Below are positions 28,527-37,283 of a stretch of DNA of 52,235 nt, in pieces (position 1 is the stretch's first letter; the number at the start of each line of letters is the position of its first letter). The DNA is taken from contig ONMV01000017.1 in NCBI GenBank assembly GCA_900319005.1, positions 1 through 52,235 on the forward strand. The letters run 5' to 3'. A model generated the notes under the pieces. That model was not told the origin of the DNA and ran no database searches. It was given only the letters and a program-made list of their open reading frames with translations. Both the position numbers and the translations under genes were made by a program. The stretch comes from an uncultured Bacteroidales bacterium (GTDB taxonomy: Bacteria > Bacteroidota > Bacteroidia > Bacteroidales > Paludibacteraceae).

Positions 28527-28766
28527 TCAAAGATCAAATCGTTTATCTCGTGGCGGCATAGGTGTTCTGCCACTCAAACAACTCTATATATTCAATATAA
28601 TAAGGATCATGCGTACACACATGTACGCACGCAAAAAGGACAGCGCTCACAAAACGTGAGCACCGCCCTTAGCGTTGCTTTTATTACCCTTCAACTCTAC
28701 ATTATGAAGAATGAACATCAATTTATTTTCGGACATTCTCATTTACACAATATGCAATTTCGGCGA
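28527..28766 (-). other. Upstream part of the long leader RNA, no gene seen
   Basis: About 240 bases lie between the promoter and the attenuator. They contain a hairpin GCTCAC-AAAAC-GTGAGC (about 28644-28660), a GTACACACATGTACGC palindrome and a TGGCGGCATAGGTGTTCTGCCA stem (about 28550-28572). A sensing domain could sit here. No protein of convincing quality is coded on either strand. Confidence 0.4.
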
Positions 28767-28798
28767 CAAAATTACTACAAATTTTTGACATGTGCAAG
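28767..28798 (-). promoter_or_regulatory. Promoter of the secreted-protein operon
   Basis: CTTGCACATGTC begins at 28798 and TAATTTTG at 28774 on the minus strand, 24 bases apart. The predicted start is near 28760. Confidence 0.65.
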
Positions 28799-28909
28799 AA
28801 AATTCAAAAAAAAATAATTTTTAAAGCGATTTTGCACTTTTTTTTATGTATTTTTTTCTTATATCAAAGACCACGAGGGAAAGTTCAGTTTAAAAAAAGT
28901 TCGGAATTA

Positions 28910-28941
28910 TTTGCATATATCGAAAAAAAGCAGTACCTTTG
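28910..28941 (+). promoter_or_regulatory. mfd promoter
   Basis: TTTGCATATATC at 28910-28921 and TACCTTTG at 28934-28941 match the promoter type of this genome exactly, 31 bases before the mfd start codon. Confidence 0.75.
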
Positions 28942-28971
28942 CATGCTTTTTGACGTTGATCTATCTCGCAA

Positions 28972-31900
28972 ATGCAAATCATAGATTTGAATACACTATT
29001 TGGCGAACACCCGCAGATAAAGGCTATCAGCGCAAGGTTCATGTCAAAAGGGGACAAACATGTCCTCGTTAGCGGTTTGCATGCGAGCGCCCGTTCGATG
29101 GTGTTAAAGAAGATCGGAGCCCCTCTCTTTGTGATCCTTGACAACGCAGAGTCAGCGCAGTATATGTACTCGGATTTGAAGAGCCTGACTCCGCCCTCCG
29201 CTGAGGGGAAGGGGGAAGTATTTTTCTTCCCTGCCGCCCAGAAACGCCGTGCGGTGGACGAAGCGGCGATGATTCAGCGGACGGAAACGCTCAGTGCGTT
29301 GAACGAAGCCCACCCCAACAAAGGCGGGGGACTAATCATCGTCACTTATCCGGAAGCGATCATAGAGAGTGTGCCGGCGAAGGAAGAGCTATCCGCTATC
29401 AGCTTTCAGCTGTCCGTTGGTCAGGAGATACAGATTTCAGCGGTCAGTCATCAGCTTTCAGAATTAGGGTTTGAGCACGTGGATTTTGTGTTCCAGCCCG
29501 GTCAGTATGCCGTGCGCGGTTCGATCGTAGATATCTACAGTTACAGTCACGACAACCCCTACCGTTTGGATTTCTTCGGCGACGAGATCGATTCCATACG
29601 CGAATTTGATATAGAAGACCAGCTGTCGAAAAACAAGGTCGAGAAAGCAGAAATCGTAGGAGCCAAGAGTCAAGAGTCAGGAGTCAAGAGTTATATACTC
29701 GACTATCTATCAGAGGAGACGGTATGGGTGAGCAACGATTGGTCAATCGTTCAATTTAAGATTGAAGATTTAAGATTGAAGATTGAAGATCGCAAGACCA
29801 TCGAAATCGCGGAGAAGAGCACCTTTGCGACGCATAGCAAGATTGCTTTCGAGACGATACCGCAACCGGTATTCCATAAGCAATTCGATATCCTGACGGA
29901 CGACCTGAAACGACATATCGAGGACGGATATAAAGTATATATCCTCGCTGAGCAGCAAAAGCAGCTTGATAGACTCGAAGCGATCTTCGAGTCATTAGTA
30001 GAAAGTACAAAGACAAAAGACCGTCCTTTGGACTCAAAGAATCTTTCTACTTTGAACGACAGTGGTCTTTCTACTTTGAGCGGCGAAGCCGCGGTCTCTT
30101 TCATCGGCATCAACGCGACCTTGCATGAGGGATTTATAGATAAAGAATTGAAAATCTGTTGCTATACGGATCATCAGATCTTCGAGCGTTTCCACCGCGT
30201 GACGATGACAAGCGAGAACGCCCGGAGAGGCAAGGCGATCATCACCCTGCGCGAGATCAACCAGTTGCAGATAGGCGATTATGTGGTACATAGCGACCAC
30301 GGTATCGCCAAGTTCGGCGGTTTGGTGACCACGCCGGTGAACGGCAAACCGCAGGAGATGATCAAACTGAACTACCGCGACGGGGCGAATGTGTTTGTGA
30401 GCATCCATAACCTGCATCGTATCAGCAAGTACAAAGGTCGTGAGGGATCGGAGCCGACGATAGCACGATTAGGAAGCGGTGCATGGGAGCGGCTCAAAGA
30501 GCGCACGAAAGACAAGATAAAGGATATAGCGCGTGACTTGATCCGTCTCTACGCAACCCGCAAGCAGCAGAAAGGTTTCGCTTATTCGCCCGACGGATAC
30601 ATGCAGCATGAGTTGGAGGCTTCGTTTCTATACGAAGACACGCCCGACCAAGCGAAAGCGACCGCGGATGTCAAACGCGATTTAGAGAGTCCTATGCCGA
30701 TGGACCGACTGGTCTGCGGCGATGTGGGATTCGGTAAAACCGAAGTAGCGATGCGTGCGGCATTCAAAGTAGCGACGGACGGCAAACAAGTAGCGGTATT
30801 AGTGCCGACAACCGTTTTGGCATTGCAGCACTATAACACCTTCTGCGAGCGGATGAAGAACCTGCCGGTTCGGATTGAGTACCTGAGCCGGTTGAAGAGC
30901 GCCAAAGAGATCAAAGAGTTACTGGCAGAATTGGAAGCCGGCAAGATAGATATCCTCATCGGAACGCATAAGCTCATCGGAAAAGGCGTCAAATGGCACG
31001 ACCTGGGTTTGCTCATCATTGACGAGGAGCAGAAATTCGGCGTAGCCGCCAAAGAGAAACTGAAGAGTCTCCGGACGAACATTGATGTACTGACACTGAC
31101 GGCGACCCCTATCCCGAGAACATTGCAGTTCTCGCTACTTGGAGCCCGCGACTTGAGCGTAATGACCACCCCGCCTCCCAACCGCTATCCGGTTCAGACG
31201 GAGTTGATCACTACCGAAGATGAGGATCTCATCAAAGAGGCGATTGACTTGGAGATGGGACGTAACGGACAGATCTTCATCGTCAACAACCGCATTGAGA
31301 TGCTTCCGCGCATTGAGCGCAAGATACAAAAACTCTGCCCCGAAGCACGTATCATCACGGCACATGGACAATTACCCGCAGGCGAGATGGAAGAACGACT
31401 CGAAGCGTTCATTAACTACGACTACGACATCCTCCTCTCGACTACCATCATCGAGTCGGGTGTAGATATCCCGAACGTGAACACGATATTGATCTTCAGC
31501 GCCGACAAATACGGGTTGGCAGACCTGCATCAGTTACGAGGCCGTGTGGGACGATCGAATCGCAAGGCGTACTGTTATCTGGTAGCACCGGAGAGAGAAC
31601 TGCTGACCGATGAAGCGCGGCGAAGACTGGAGGCGCTGAGTACCTTTGCGGAATTAGGCGCAGGATTCAGCCTCGCCATGCAGGATCTGGACATCCGCGG
31701 AGCAGGCAACATGCTCGGTTCCGAGCAATCGGGATTTATCGCAGACTTAGGTTACGAGACCTATCAGCGGATCCTCAACGAAGCCGTCGAGGAACTCCGC
31801 GAGGAAGAAGGGTTGGGAAATGATGAAATGAGCGCGACTACGTCGCTCAATGATGGAATGATGGGCGCGCAGCGCCTTTGGTGCACCGACAGCCAGTTGG

Positions 31901-32370
31901 AGACGGACTTGCCCATCAGTTTTCCGACCGATTATATCGAGAATATATCCGAGCGCATCACGTTATACAGAGAACTGGACAACTTACGCAGCGAGGACCA
32001 ACTGCTCGATTTCCGCAAACGACTCATTGACCGTTTCGGTGTACTGCCCGAACCGGCAGAAGAGTTACTGAGCGTAGTGCGGCTGAGATGGATATGTTGC
32101 CGGCTGGGAATAGAGAAAATACTGCTCAAAGGAGAACGGCTGACCATGTATCTGGTACAACACAAAGACGCTTATTGGCAATCCGAACAGTTCGGCAACA
32201 TCGTACAATACGCAGCATCCCGTCCGGAACGATGTCTGCTGCACGAAGAGAAAGACAAAAAAGGTATCCCGACCGGACGACGCATGGTAACCATCACCAA
32301 CGTCAAGACAATCGCAGGAGCGATAAACCTTTTAAGCAAAATTGAAAATGACCCAATGACCAGATTGTAA
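28972..32370 (+). CDS. mfd: Transcription-repair coupling factor
   Basis: This 1,132-residue cytoplasmic DNA translocase removes stalled RNA polymerase and recruits UvrA. The N-terminal UvrB-like part is followed by the polymerase-interacting domain (QIGDYVVHSDHGIAKFGG near 430) and then the RecG-like helicase (Walker A GDVGFGKTEV, DEEQ box LIIDEEQKFGV, TATPIPRTLQ, motif VI QLRGRVGRS) and the C-terminal D7 domain. Five in-frame insertions are made of short phrases or palindromes: around 29390-29463 (LSAISFQLSVGQ, SAVSHQLSEL), 29661-29692 (KSQESGVKS), 29751-29790 (FKIEDLRLKIEDRK), 29998-30094 (LSTLNDSGLSTLSGEAA) and 31816-31880 (MSATTSLNDGMMGAQRL). All lie between conserved blocks, so function is probably kept. 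kdsB follows after 8 bases. Confidence 0.96.
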   Translation: MQIIDLNTLFGEHPQIKAISARFMSKGDKHVLVSGLHASARSMVLKKIGAPLFVILDNAESAQYMYSDLKSLTPPSAEGKGEVFFFPAAQKRRAVDEAAMIQRTETLSALNEAHPNKGGGLIIVTYPEAIIESVPAKEELSAISFQLSVGQEIQISAVSHQLSELGFEHVDFVFQPGQYAVRGSIVDIYSYSHDNPYRLDFFGDEIDSIREFDIEDQLSKNKVEKAEIVGAKSQESGVKSYILDYLSEETVWVSNDWSIVQFKIEDLRLKIEDRKTIEIAEKSTFATHSKIAFETIPQPVFHKQFDILTDDLKRHIEDGYKVYILAEQQKQLDRLEAIFESLVESTKTKDRPLDSKNLSTLNDSGLSTLSGEAAVSFIGINATLHEGFIDKELKICCYTDHQIFERFHRVTMTSENARRGKAIITLREINQLQIGDYVVHSDHGIAKFGGLVTTPVNGKPQEMIKLNYRDGANVFVSIHNLHRISKYKGREGSEPTIARLGSGAWERLKERTKDKIKDIARDLIRLYATRKQQKGFAYSPDGYMQHELEASFLYEDTPDQAKATADVKRDLESPMPMDRLVCGDVGFGKTEVAMRAAFKVATDGKQVAVLVPTTVLALQHYNTFCERMKNLPVRIEYLSRLKSAKEIKELLAELEAGKIDILIGTHKLIGKGVKWHDLGLLIIDEEQKFGVAAKEKLKSLRTNIDVLTLTATPIPRTLQFSLLGARDLSVMTTPPPNRYPVQTELITTEDEDLIKEAIDLEMGRNGQIFIVNNRIEMLPRIERKIQKLCPEARIITAHGQLPAGEMEERLEAFINYDYDILLSTTIIESGVDIPNVNTILIFSADKYGLADLHQLRGRVGRSNRKAYCYLVAPERELLTDEARRRLEALSTFAELGAGFSLAMQDLDIRGAGNMLGSEQSGFIADLGYETYQRILNEAVEELREEEGLGNDEMSATTSLNDGMMGAQRLWCTDSQLETDLPISFPTDYIENISERITLYRELDNLRSEDQLLDFRKRLIDRFGVLPEPAEELLSVVRLRWICCRLGIEKILLKGERLTMYLVQHKDAYWQSEQFGNIVQYAASRPERCLLHEEKDKKGIPTGRRMVTITNVKTIAGAINLLSKIENDPMTRL

Positions 32371-32378
32371 ATAGATTT

Positions 32379-33122
32379 ATGAAATTTATTGGTATCATAC
32401 CGGCACGCTATGGTTCAACCCGTTTTCCGGGCAAGCCCTTAGCAGACATATGCGGCAAGACCGTCATCCGGCGTGTTTATGAGCAAGCCTCCATGGCTCT
32501 CGACACCGTGGTAGTAGCTACCGACGATGACCGCATCTACGATGCAGTGGAGATTTTCCACGGTAAGGTGGTCATGACGAGTCCTAACCATACCTGCGGT
32601 ACCGAACGCTGTCTGGAGGCCTATAATGCAATCACTACCCCTATATGGAGGGAGCAGAACGGGACAGACACCGTCATCATTAATATTCAAGGCGACGAAC
32701 CCTTCATCCAGCCGGAACAGATAGAAGCACTCATGGCATGTTTTAACCGTCCGGATACAGACATAGCCACTCTTGTACAACCGTTCGCGGAGGATAAAGA
32801 CGCCATCGAGAATCCCAACTCGCCCAAAGTGAATTGGGACACAGAGACCCAAGAAGCGAAGCTATTCTCCCGCAAAGTGATCGCTGCTTCCGACGGCAAG
32901 TATTACAAACACATCGGTATATACGCTTACCGCGCAGATGTCCTGAGCAAAATAACCACCTTACCGCAGAGCCCGCTGGAGAAAGCCGAGCGCTTGGAAC
33001 AACTCCGATGGCTCGAGAACGGATACAAGATCCGTGTGGGTGTGACCTCACAATCCACCATTGGTATCGATACGCCCGAAGACCTCGAGAAAGCCATCGA
33101 ATGGTACAGATATAATGGATAA
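32379..33122 (+). CDS. kdsB: 3-deoxy-manno-octulosonate cytidylyltransferase
   Basis: This 247-residue cytoplasmic enzyme activates KDO with CTP to CMP-KDO for lipopolysaccharide core synthesis. The N-terminal nucleotide-binding motif IIPARYGSTRFPGKPLADI, the VVVATDDDRI strand, NIQGDEPF (metal and substrate binding) and the ending LEKAIEWYR are typical. The length is normal and the start is the ATG 8 bases after mfd. The stop is followed at once by five copies of the phrase TTGAAAA (33121-33160). Confidence 0.95.
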   Translation: MKFIGIIPARYGSTRFPGKPLADICGKTVIRRVYEQASMALDTVVVATDDDRIYDAVEIFHGKVVMTSPNHTCGTERCLEAYNAITTPIWREQNGTDTVIINIQGDEPFIQPEQIEALMACFNRPDTDIATLVQPFAEDKDAIENPNSPKVNWDTETQEAKLFSRKVIAASDGKYYKHIGIYAYRADVLSKITTLPQSPLEKAERLEQLRWLENGYKIRVGVTSQSTIGIDTPEDLEKAIEWYRYNG

Positions 33123-33162
33123 TTGAAAATTGAAAATTGAAAATTGAAAATTGAAAATCATA
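33121..33162. repeat. AATTGAAAATTGAAA phrase array
   Basis: About five perfect tandem copies of ATTGAAA with one extra A fill the spacer between kdsB and deoD. The same phrase appears at the end of the N-acetyltransferase gene near 39.79 kb. Confidence 0.75.
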
Positions 33163-33186
33163 TTAACCTTTAAAAACACATAATTT

Positions 33187-33900
33187 ATGGCAAAAGGAAA
33201 TTGTCCTACTCCGCACAATGGTGCGCAGTATGGAGAAATTGCAAAAACAGTGATTATGGCAGGTGATCCGCTCCGCGCAAAACTGATGGCAGAGCGTTAT
33301 TTAGAGAACCCGCGTTTGGTGAATCAAGTACGTAATATGTTCGCATACACCGGTACGTACAAAGGAAAAGAAGTAACCGTAATGGGTCATGGTATGGGTA
33401 TTCCGTCCATCGGCATCTATACATACGAGTTATTCAATTTCTACGACGTAGAGACCATCATCCGCGTAGGTTCATGCGGTGCACGTCAGAACTATGTACA
33501 GCTCGGCGACATCGTCATCGCGCTCGGTAGTTGCACCGAGAGTAACTATGCCGATCAGTTTGACCTGCAAGGCAATTTTGCTCCGATAGCAGACTTCTAT
33601 CTCGCCCGCAAAGCAGTAGAAGCATGTGAGAAATTCGGATACCGTCATCACATCGGAAACGTCTATTCGGCTGATGTCTTCTACAGCGAAGACTCGCGTA
33701 AGGCGAACTGGACGAAGATGGGTGTACTGGCAGATGAGATGGAAGCACCGGCATTGTACCTCAACGCAGCACGCGCAGGCAAGAAAGCCCTCGTCATCTG
33801 TACGGTCAGCGATCATATCCTGACGGGCGAAGCAACTACCGCTGAACAACGCCAGAACTCGTTCACCAACATGATGGACGTAGCATTTGATATAATTTAA
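33187..33900 (+). CDS. deoD: Purine-nucleoside phosphorylase, DeoD type
   Basis: This 237-residue cytoplasmic enzyme splits purine nucleosides with phosphate for salvage. The N-terminus has the His-containing TPHNGAQYGEIAKTVIMAGD motif, then RVGSCGARQNYVQLGDIVIA (phosphate-binding and family signature), the purine-pocket segment ADEMEAPALYL and the catalytic SDHILTGE region (Asp). Length and motifs fit the hexameric bacterial DeoD family; AP in place of the usual AA after MEA is a minor change. It is followed 11 bases later by yidC. Confidence 0.93.
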   Translation: MAKGNCPTPHNGAQYGEIAKTVIMAGDPLRAKLMAERYLENPRLVNQVRNMFAYTGTYKGKEVTVMGHGMGIPSIGIYTYELFNFYDVETIIRVGSCGARQNYVQLGDIVIALGSCTESNYADQFDLQGNFAPIADFYLARKAVEACEKFGYRHHIGNVYSADVFYSEDSRKANWTKMGVLADEMEAPALYLNAARAGKKALVICTVSDHILTGEATTAEQRQNSFTNMMDVAFDII

Positions 33901-33911
33901 ACAATTAATAA

Positions 33912-35771
33912 ATGGATAAAAACACTTGGGTCGGCTTCCTTCTAATAGCCGCAATCATCGTCGGGTTCACCATGCTCAATCGTCCGTCGAAAGAGCAACT
34001 GGCTGAACGGCAACGTGTACAAGATTCAATCAACCTCGCGCGCATGACGCAACTCGAGGCACAGCGTATCTCGGATTCCATCCAAATGACGCTCGAGGCT
34101 GCCGAAGAGTCCATCGCAGTGGAGCGCGAAGAGACGAAACCGGAAGAAGAATGGGTAACGTTAGAGAACGCACATCTCCGTTTGACATTGTCGTCGTACG
34201 GCGGTGTCATCCAACGGGCAGAGTTGCCGGAGTATCACGCTTCGGGCGACACCATAAATCCGCTATGCCTGTTCCGTGCGAACGAGGCTTCGTTCGGCTT
34301 CACGCTCATCACCATCAACAACCGTATTCTGCAGACCTCGAATCTGTACTTTACGCCGGTTGAGAGCAAAGAGCCCAATAAAGCGATTCTCCGTCTGCCT
34401 ACATCGGACGAGAACGCATGGTTGGATTTCGTATATGAGTTGAGCGACTCGTACATGGTACATCTGTCACTTGTGCCGCATAACATGCAGAATGTATTGG
34501 CACAGAACATGAACTCACTGGAGCTTCAATGGCGCCAATTGATTCCGCAGCAGGAACAGGGACGTAAGTTCGAAGAGCGTTATGCTCAGCTGCAATACAT
34601 GCTTTCCGGTGGAGAGATGGAGAAACTGAGCGAGAGCAAAGACGATGATGCCAAAGAGTCCGCACGCGTGCGCTGGATCGGATATAAAGACCAGTTCTTC
34701 TCTACCGTCCTGATCGCCGACGATGCGTTCAGTTCGTCGCAGTTCAGTTCTCGTGTGCAGAACCGCTACTCGGGCTACATCAAAGAATACGCAACCCATA
34801 CCTCCGTTCCGTTCGATATAACAGGAAAGACGATTACCGGTATGCGTTGGTATATGGGTCCGAACCATTACCACACGCTCAAGGCGTATGACGATGGTGT
34901 GGCAAAAGAAGACCGTCTCTATCTGAACAAACTCGTTCCATTAGGATGGAAGATCGTCAGCTGGATCAATACGGCTTTAGTGATTCCGATGTTCGATCTG
35001 TTTACCTCATGGGGGCTGCATATCGGTATCGTGATCCTGCTCATGACGTTGGTAATCAAACTGATTATCCTGCCGTTCGTGTTCGTCAGCTATAAATCGA
35101 GCGCCAAGATGCGTGTACTCAAACCACAGATTGACGAGATCAATGCGAAATATCCGGCGGACAAGATGCAAGAGCGTCAGGCTGCAACCATGCAGCTCTA
35201 TCAGCAAGCAGGTGTCAGCCCGATGAGCGGCTGTCTGCCGATGTTGTTCCAATTCCCGGTATTGATGGCTATGTTCTGGTTCCTGCCTACGGCTATCGAG
35301 CTCCGCGGCAAATCCCTATGGTGGGCGGAAGATCTCTCGACTTACGATGCTGTTTTCCATTGGGGTTTCAATATTCCTTTGCTCGGAGACCATCTGTCTC
35401 TGTTCTGCCTCTTGATGACCATCTGTAATATCGGTTACACCTATATCACCATGCAGTCACAAGCAACAGACCCGAACATGAAGTTCATGAAATACATGAT
35501 GTACGCCATGCCACTCATGTTCCTCTTTATCTTCAATGACTACGCAGCCGGTTTGAGTTATTACTACCTCCTTTCACTGTTCATCACCATCCTGCAGACG
35601 ATGATCTTCCGCTGGTCGTTAGACGACGAGAAGATGCTCAAAGAGATGGAAGAGAACAAAAAGAAACGAGCCGGTAAACCCAAAACCGGATTTATGGCTC
35701 GCTTAGAGCAGATGCAACGTGAGCAACAACGTATGGCTCGCGAGAATGCGAAAGCTAATATGCGCCGATAA
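33912..35771 (+). CDS. yidC: Membrane protein insertase YidC
   Basis: This 619-residue inner-membrane insertase has an N-terminal transmembrane helix, a periplasmic beta-super-sandwich (about residues 80-340) and five C-terminal transmembrane helices. The cytoplasmic hairpin SYKSSAKMRVLKPQIDEINA carries the family Lys/Arg cluster, and LPMLFQFPVLMAMFWFL and YAMPLMFLFIFNDYAAGLSY are the conserved membrane segments. A Lys-rich tail ends the protein. It helps insert and fold membrane proteins, alone or with SecYEG. Complete. Confidence 0.96.
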   Translation: MDKNTWVGFLLIAAIIVGFTMLNRPSKEQLAERQRVQDSINLARMTQLEAQRISDSIQMTLEAAEESIAVEREETKPEEEWVTLENAHLRLTLSSYGGVIQRAELPEYHASGDTINPLCLFRANEASFGFTLITINNRILQTSNLYFTPVESKEPNKAILRLPTSDENAWLDFVYELSDSYMVHLSLVPHNMQNVLAQNMNSLELQWRQLIPQQEQGRKFEERYAQLQYMLSGGEMEKLSESKDDDAKESARVRWIGYKDQFFSTVLIADDAFSSSQFSSRVQNRYSGYIKEYATHTSVPFDITGKTITGMRWYMGPNHYHTLKAYDDGVAKEDRLYLNKLVPLGWKIVSWINTALVIPMFDLFTSWGLHIGIVILLMTLVIKLIILPFVFVSYKSSAKMRVLKPQIDEINAKYPADKMQERQAATMQLYQQAGVSPMSGCLPMLFQFPVLMAMFWFLPTAIELRGKSLWWAEDLSTYDAVFHWGFNIPLLGDHLSLFCLLMTICNIGYTYITMQSQATDPNMKFMKYMMYAMPLMFLFIFNDYAAGLSYYYLLSLFITILQTMIFRWSLDDEKMLKEMEENKKKRAGKPKTGFMARLEQMQREQQRMARENAKANMRR

Positions 35772-35786
35772 AAAAACACGGGGCGG

Positions 35787-36275
35787 TTATGCCGCCTCGT
35801 GTGCTTGAACCTTCATCAACTCTCTTCCTACAAGTGCCTCACCGGCAGGAGAAAGAGTAACTCCGTCGCTCTCAAGCAGCTCGTCATAGTTCTGACTCGC
35901 CAGCATCGGACTCGTGATATCAATAATATGCACGCATTGCTGAGCAGCCAAACGGAACAACAAGAGATTATACAGCGCATGTATATTACGCAGACGCTCG
36001 GTCTTACCCCCTAACCAGTATAGCAGGTTTTTACGCTCCTGCATACTCATGCCACGGGTAATGTACGCGAAATAACGGTTCTCATCTATAATAGGAAGGC
36101 TAACCAAAACAGGTTCATATCCCTGCGCACGCGTTTGAGCAATCTTATTAATATATAGAGCCTTGTACGCTACCAAATCGATATTGGACTCATGACGACC
36201 ACTGGGATTTGCAGCAATTGCTTTCCAATCAAATTGTAAACCACTCTCGGGTTGAATAATAAAAGTCTTGTCCAT
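35787..36275 (-). CDS. SGNH-hydrolase-like protein, short and possibly incomplete
   Basis: At 162 residues it is short, since SGNH proteins usually have over 200. The C-terminal part LLESDGVTLSPAGEALVGRE resembles the final SGNH motif DGxHLSxxG, but with Thr in place of the catalytic His. The middle (AQGYEPVLVSLPII) resembles a beta-strand of the fold. The GDS motif with the nucleophile Ser is not visible, so a deletion after GRHESN or a non-catalytic variant is possible. Its promoter (36333-36302, minus strand) is of the common type. Function unknown. Confidence 0.45.
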   Translation of the reverse strand: MDKTFIIQPESGLQFDWKAIAANPSGRHESNIDLVAYKALYINKIAQTRAQGYEPVLVSLPIIDENRYFAYITRGMSMQERKNLLYWLGGKTERLRNIHALYNLLLFRLAAQQCVHIIDITSPMLASQNYDELLESDGVTLSPAGEALVGRELMKVQAHEAA

Positions 36276-36301
36276 AAAAGTAAGTATTTAAAATTTCGAT
36301 G

Positions 36302-36333
36302 CAAAATTACTGCTTTTCGGTCACGCATGCAAC
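36302..36333 (-). promoter_or_regulatory. Promoter of the SGNH-like gene
   Basis: GTTGCATGCGTG begins at 36333 and TAATTTTG at 36309 on the minus strand, a spacing of 24. Confidence 0.55.
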
Positions 36334-36432
36334 AAATTGTGATAAGTGACGAAAAATTGTGACCAAAACAGGCAAAATAAGGACAAAATTGCAAATATAG
36401 TGACGAAATATTTCACATTGAGATTTTGTCAC
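36320..36432. promoter_or_regulatory. Cluster of GTGAC words upstream of the LytTR gene
   Basis: GTGAC occurs at 36346, 36359 and 36400, and in inverted form (GTCAC) at 36320 and 36428, between the two divergent genes. The first two direct copies start 13 bases apart. This may be the binding site of the LytTR regulator encoded next to it, and would be its own operator. Confidence 0.4.
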
Positions 36433-36453
36433 ACCAAAATAGGAGACTAAAAC

Positions 36454-37245
36454 ATGATCAAAATTCCTGCTTCTTTTCATTCGGTTACAGCAACGATCCT
36501 GCATATTATAGGCATTCCTGTCTTCTTTATCGGATTTGTACTGATATACGAGAGTCAATGGATGTTGCGGTACACAGATATAGGTCCGGGCAGTACGATT
36601 AACACACTCCTGCTTGCCTCCATTCTGATTGGAGTGGAGACGATCTCGCGAATTACGATGCTGTTTATAGATCAGAGAAATCGTATGAATTGGTGGCAAT
36701 ACACCTTCTGGACATTAGGAGAGATATTTGTCTTCTCTTGCTTTGCAGCCCTGTACATGGCACTCCTGTATGGTGATTTAGGGTATTTCCCCGCCTTAGG
36801 AGAATGTCTGCGGATGTCGTTCGCTACGATCAGTTATCCGTACATCAATTTCGCTTTACTCATCGCTGTCATCAAACCCGACGAAGACAAAGTGGCAGAA
36901 GAAGATCTGGTGCGTTTTGCAGACAGCACAGGACGCCTCAAACTGGTAATTGCCCATGATGTGATTCTCTATATCGAAGCGCAGGAAAACTATGTATCCG
37001 TACATTATATGGAAGGCACAACGCATAAAGAGTACTCGTTGCGTCAATCAATGCGGGGAATAGAAGACCTGATGGATAAACACGGTATCATCCGTTGTCA
37101 GCGTTCATATTTCGTCAATCCGCGTCACGTCAAAGTGCTCAGACGCGACAAAGAAGGCATGATTCAAGCAGAACTGGATGTACTCAACAGCAAACCGGTT
37201 CCGGTATCTCCGAAATACTACGAGCAACTGAGTAAAATGCTCTAA
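36454..37245 (+). CDS. Membrane-bound LytTR-family regulator
   Basis: This 263-residue protein has four predicted transmembrane helices in the first 140 residues (ILHIIGIPVFFIGFVLIYES, INTLLLASILIGVETISRIT and two more) and a LytTR DNA-binding domain from about residue 160 (DVILYIEAQENYVSVHYMEG, LRQSMRGIEDLM, IRCQRSYFVNPRHVKVLRRD). There is no receiver domain, so it would sense through its membrane part. Divergent from the SGNH-like gene. The spacer contains several GTGAC words. Confidence 0.85.
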   Translation: MIKIPASFHSVTATILHIIGIPVFFIGFVLIYESQWMLRYTDIGPGSTINTLLLASILIGVETISRITMLFIDQRNRMNWWQYTFWTLGEIFVFSCFAALYMALLYGDLGYFPALGECLRMSFATISYPYINFALLIAVIKPDEDKVAEEDLVRFADSTGRLKLVIAHDVILYIEAQENYVSVHYMEGTTHKEYSLRQSMRGIEDLMDKHGIIRCQRSYFVNPRHVKVLRRDKEGMIQAELDVLNSKPVPVSPKYYEQLSKML

Positions 37246-37283
37246 AGAGTGAAAGAATTAAAGAGTTAACGAGTTAAAGAATT
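37246..37283. repeat. AAAGAATTAAAGAGTTAACGAGTT phrase tract
   Basis: The short spacer after the LytTR gene is built from GAGTTAAAGAATT words. The tract runs into the rlmN gene and codes its last residues (NSLTR). Confidence 0.6.

Noticed and set aside
28981-32370. Mfd phrase insertions as sequencing artefacts
   Set aside because: All five keep the reading frame and use the same word types as independent spacers, which random assembly error would not produce.
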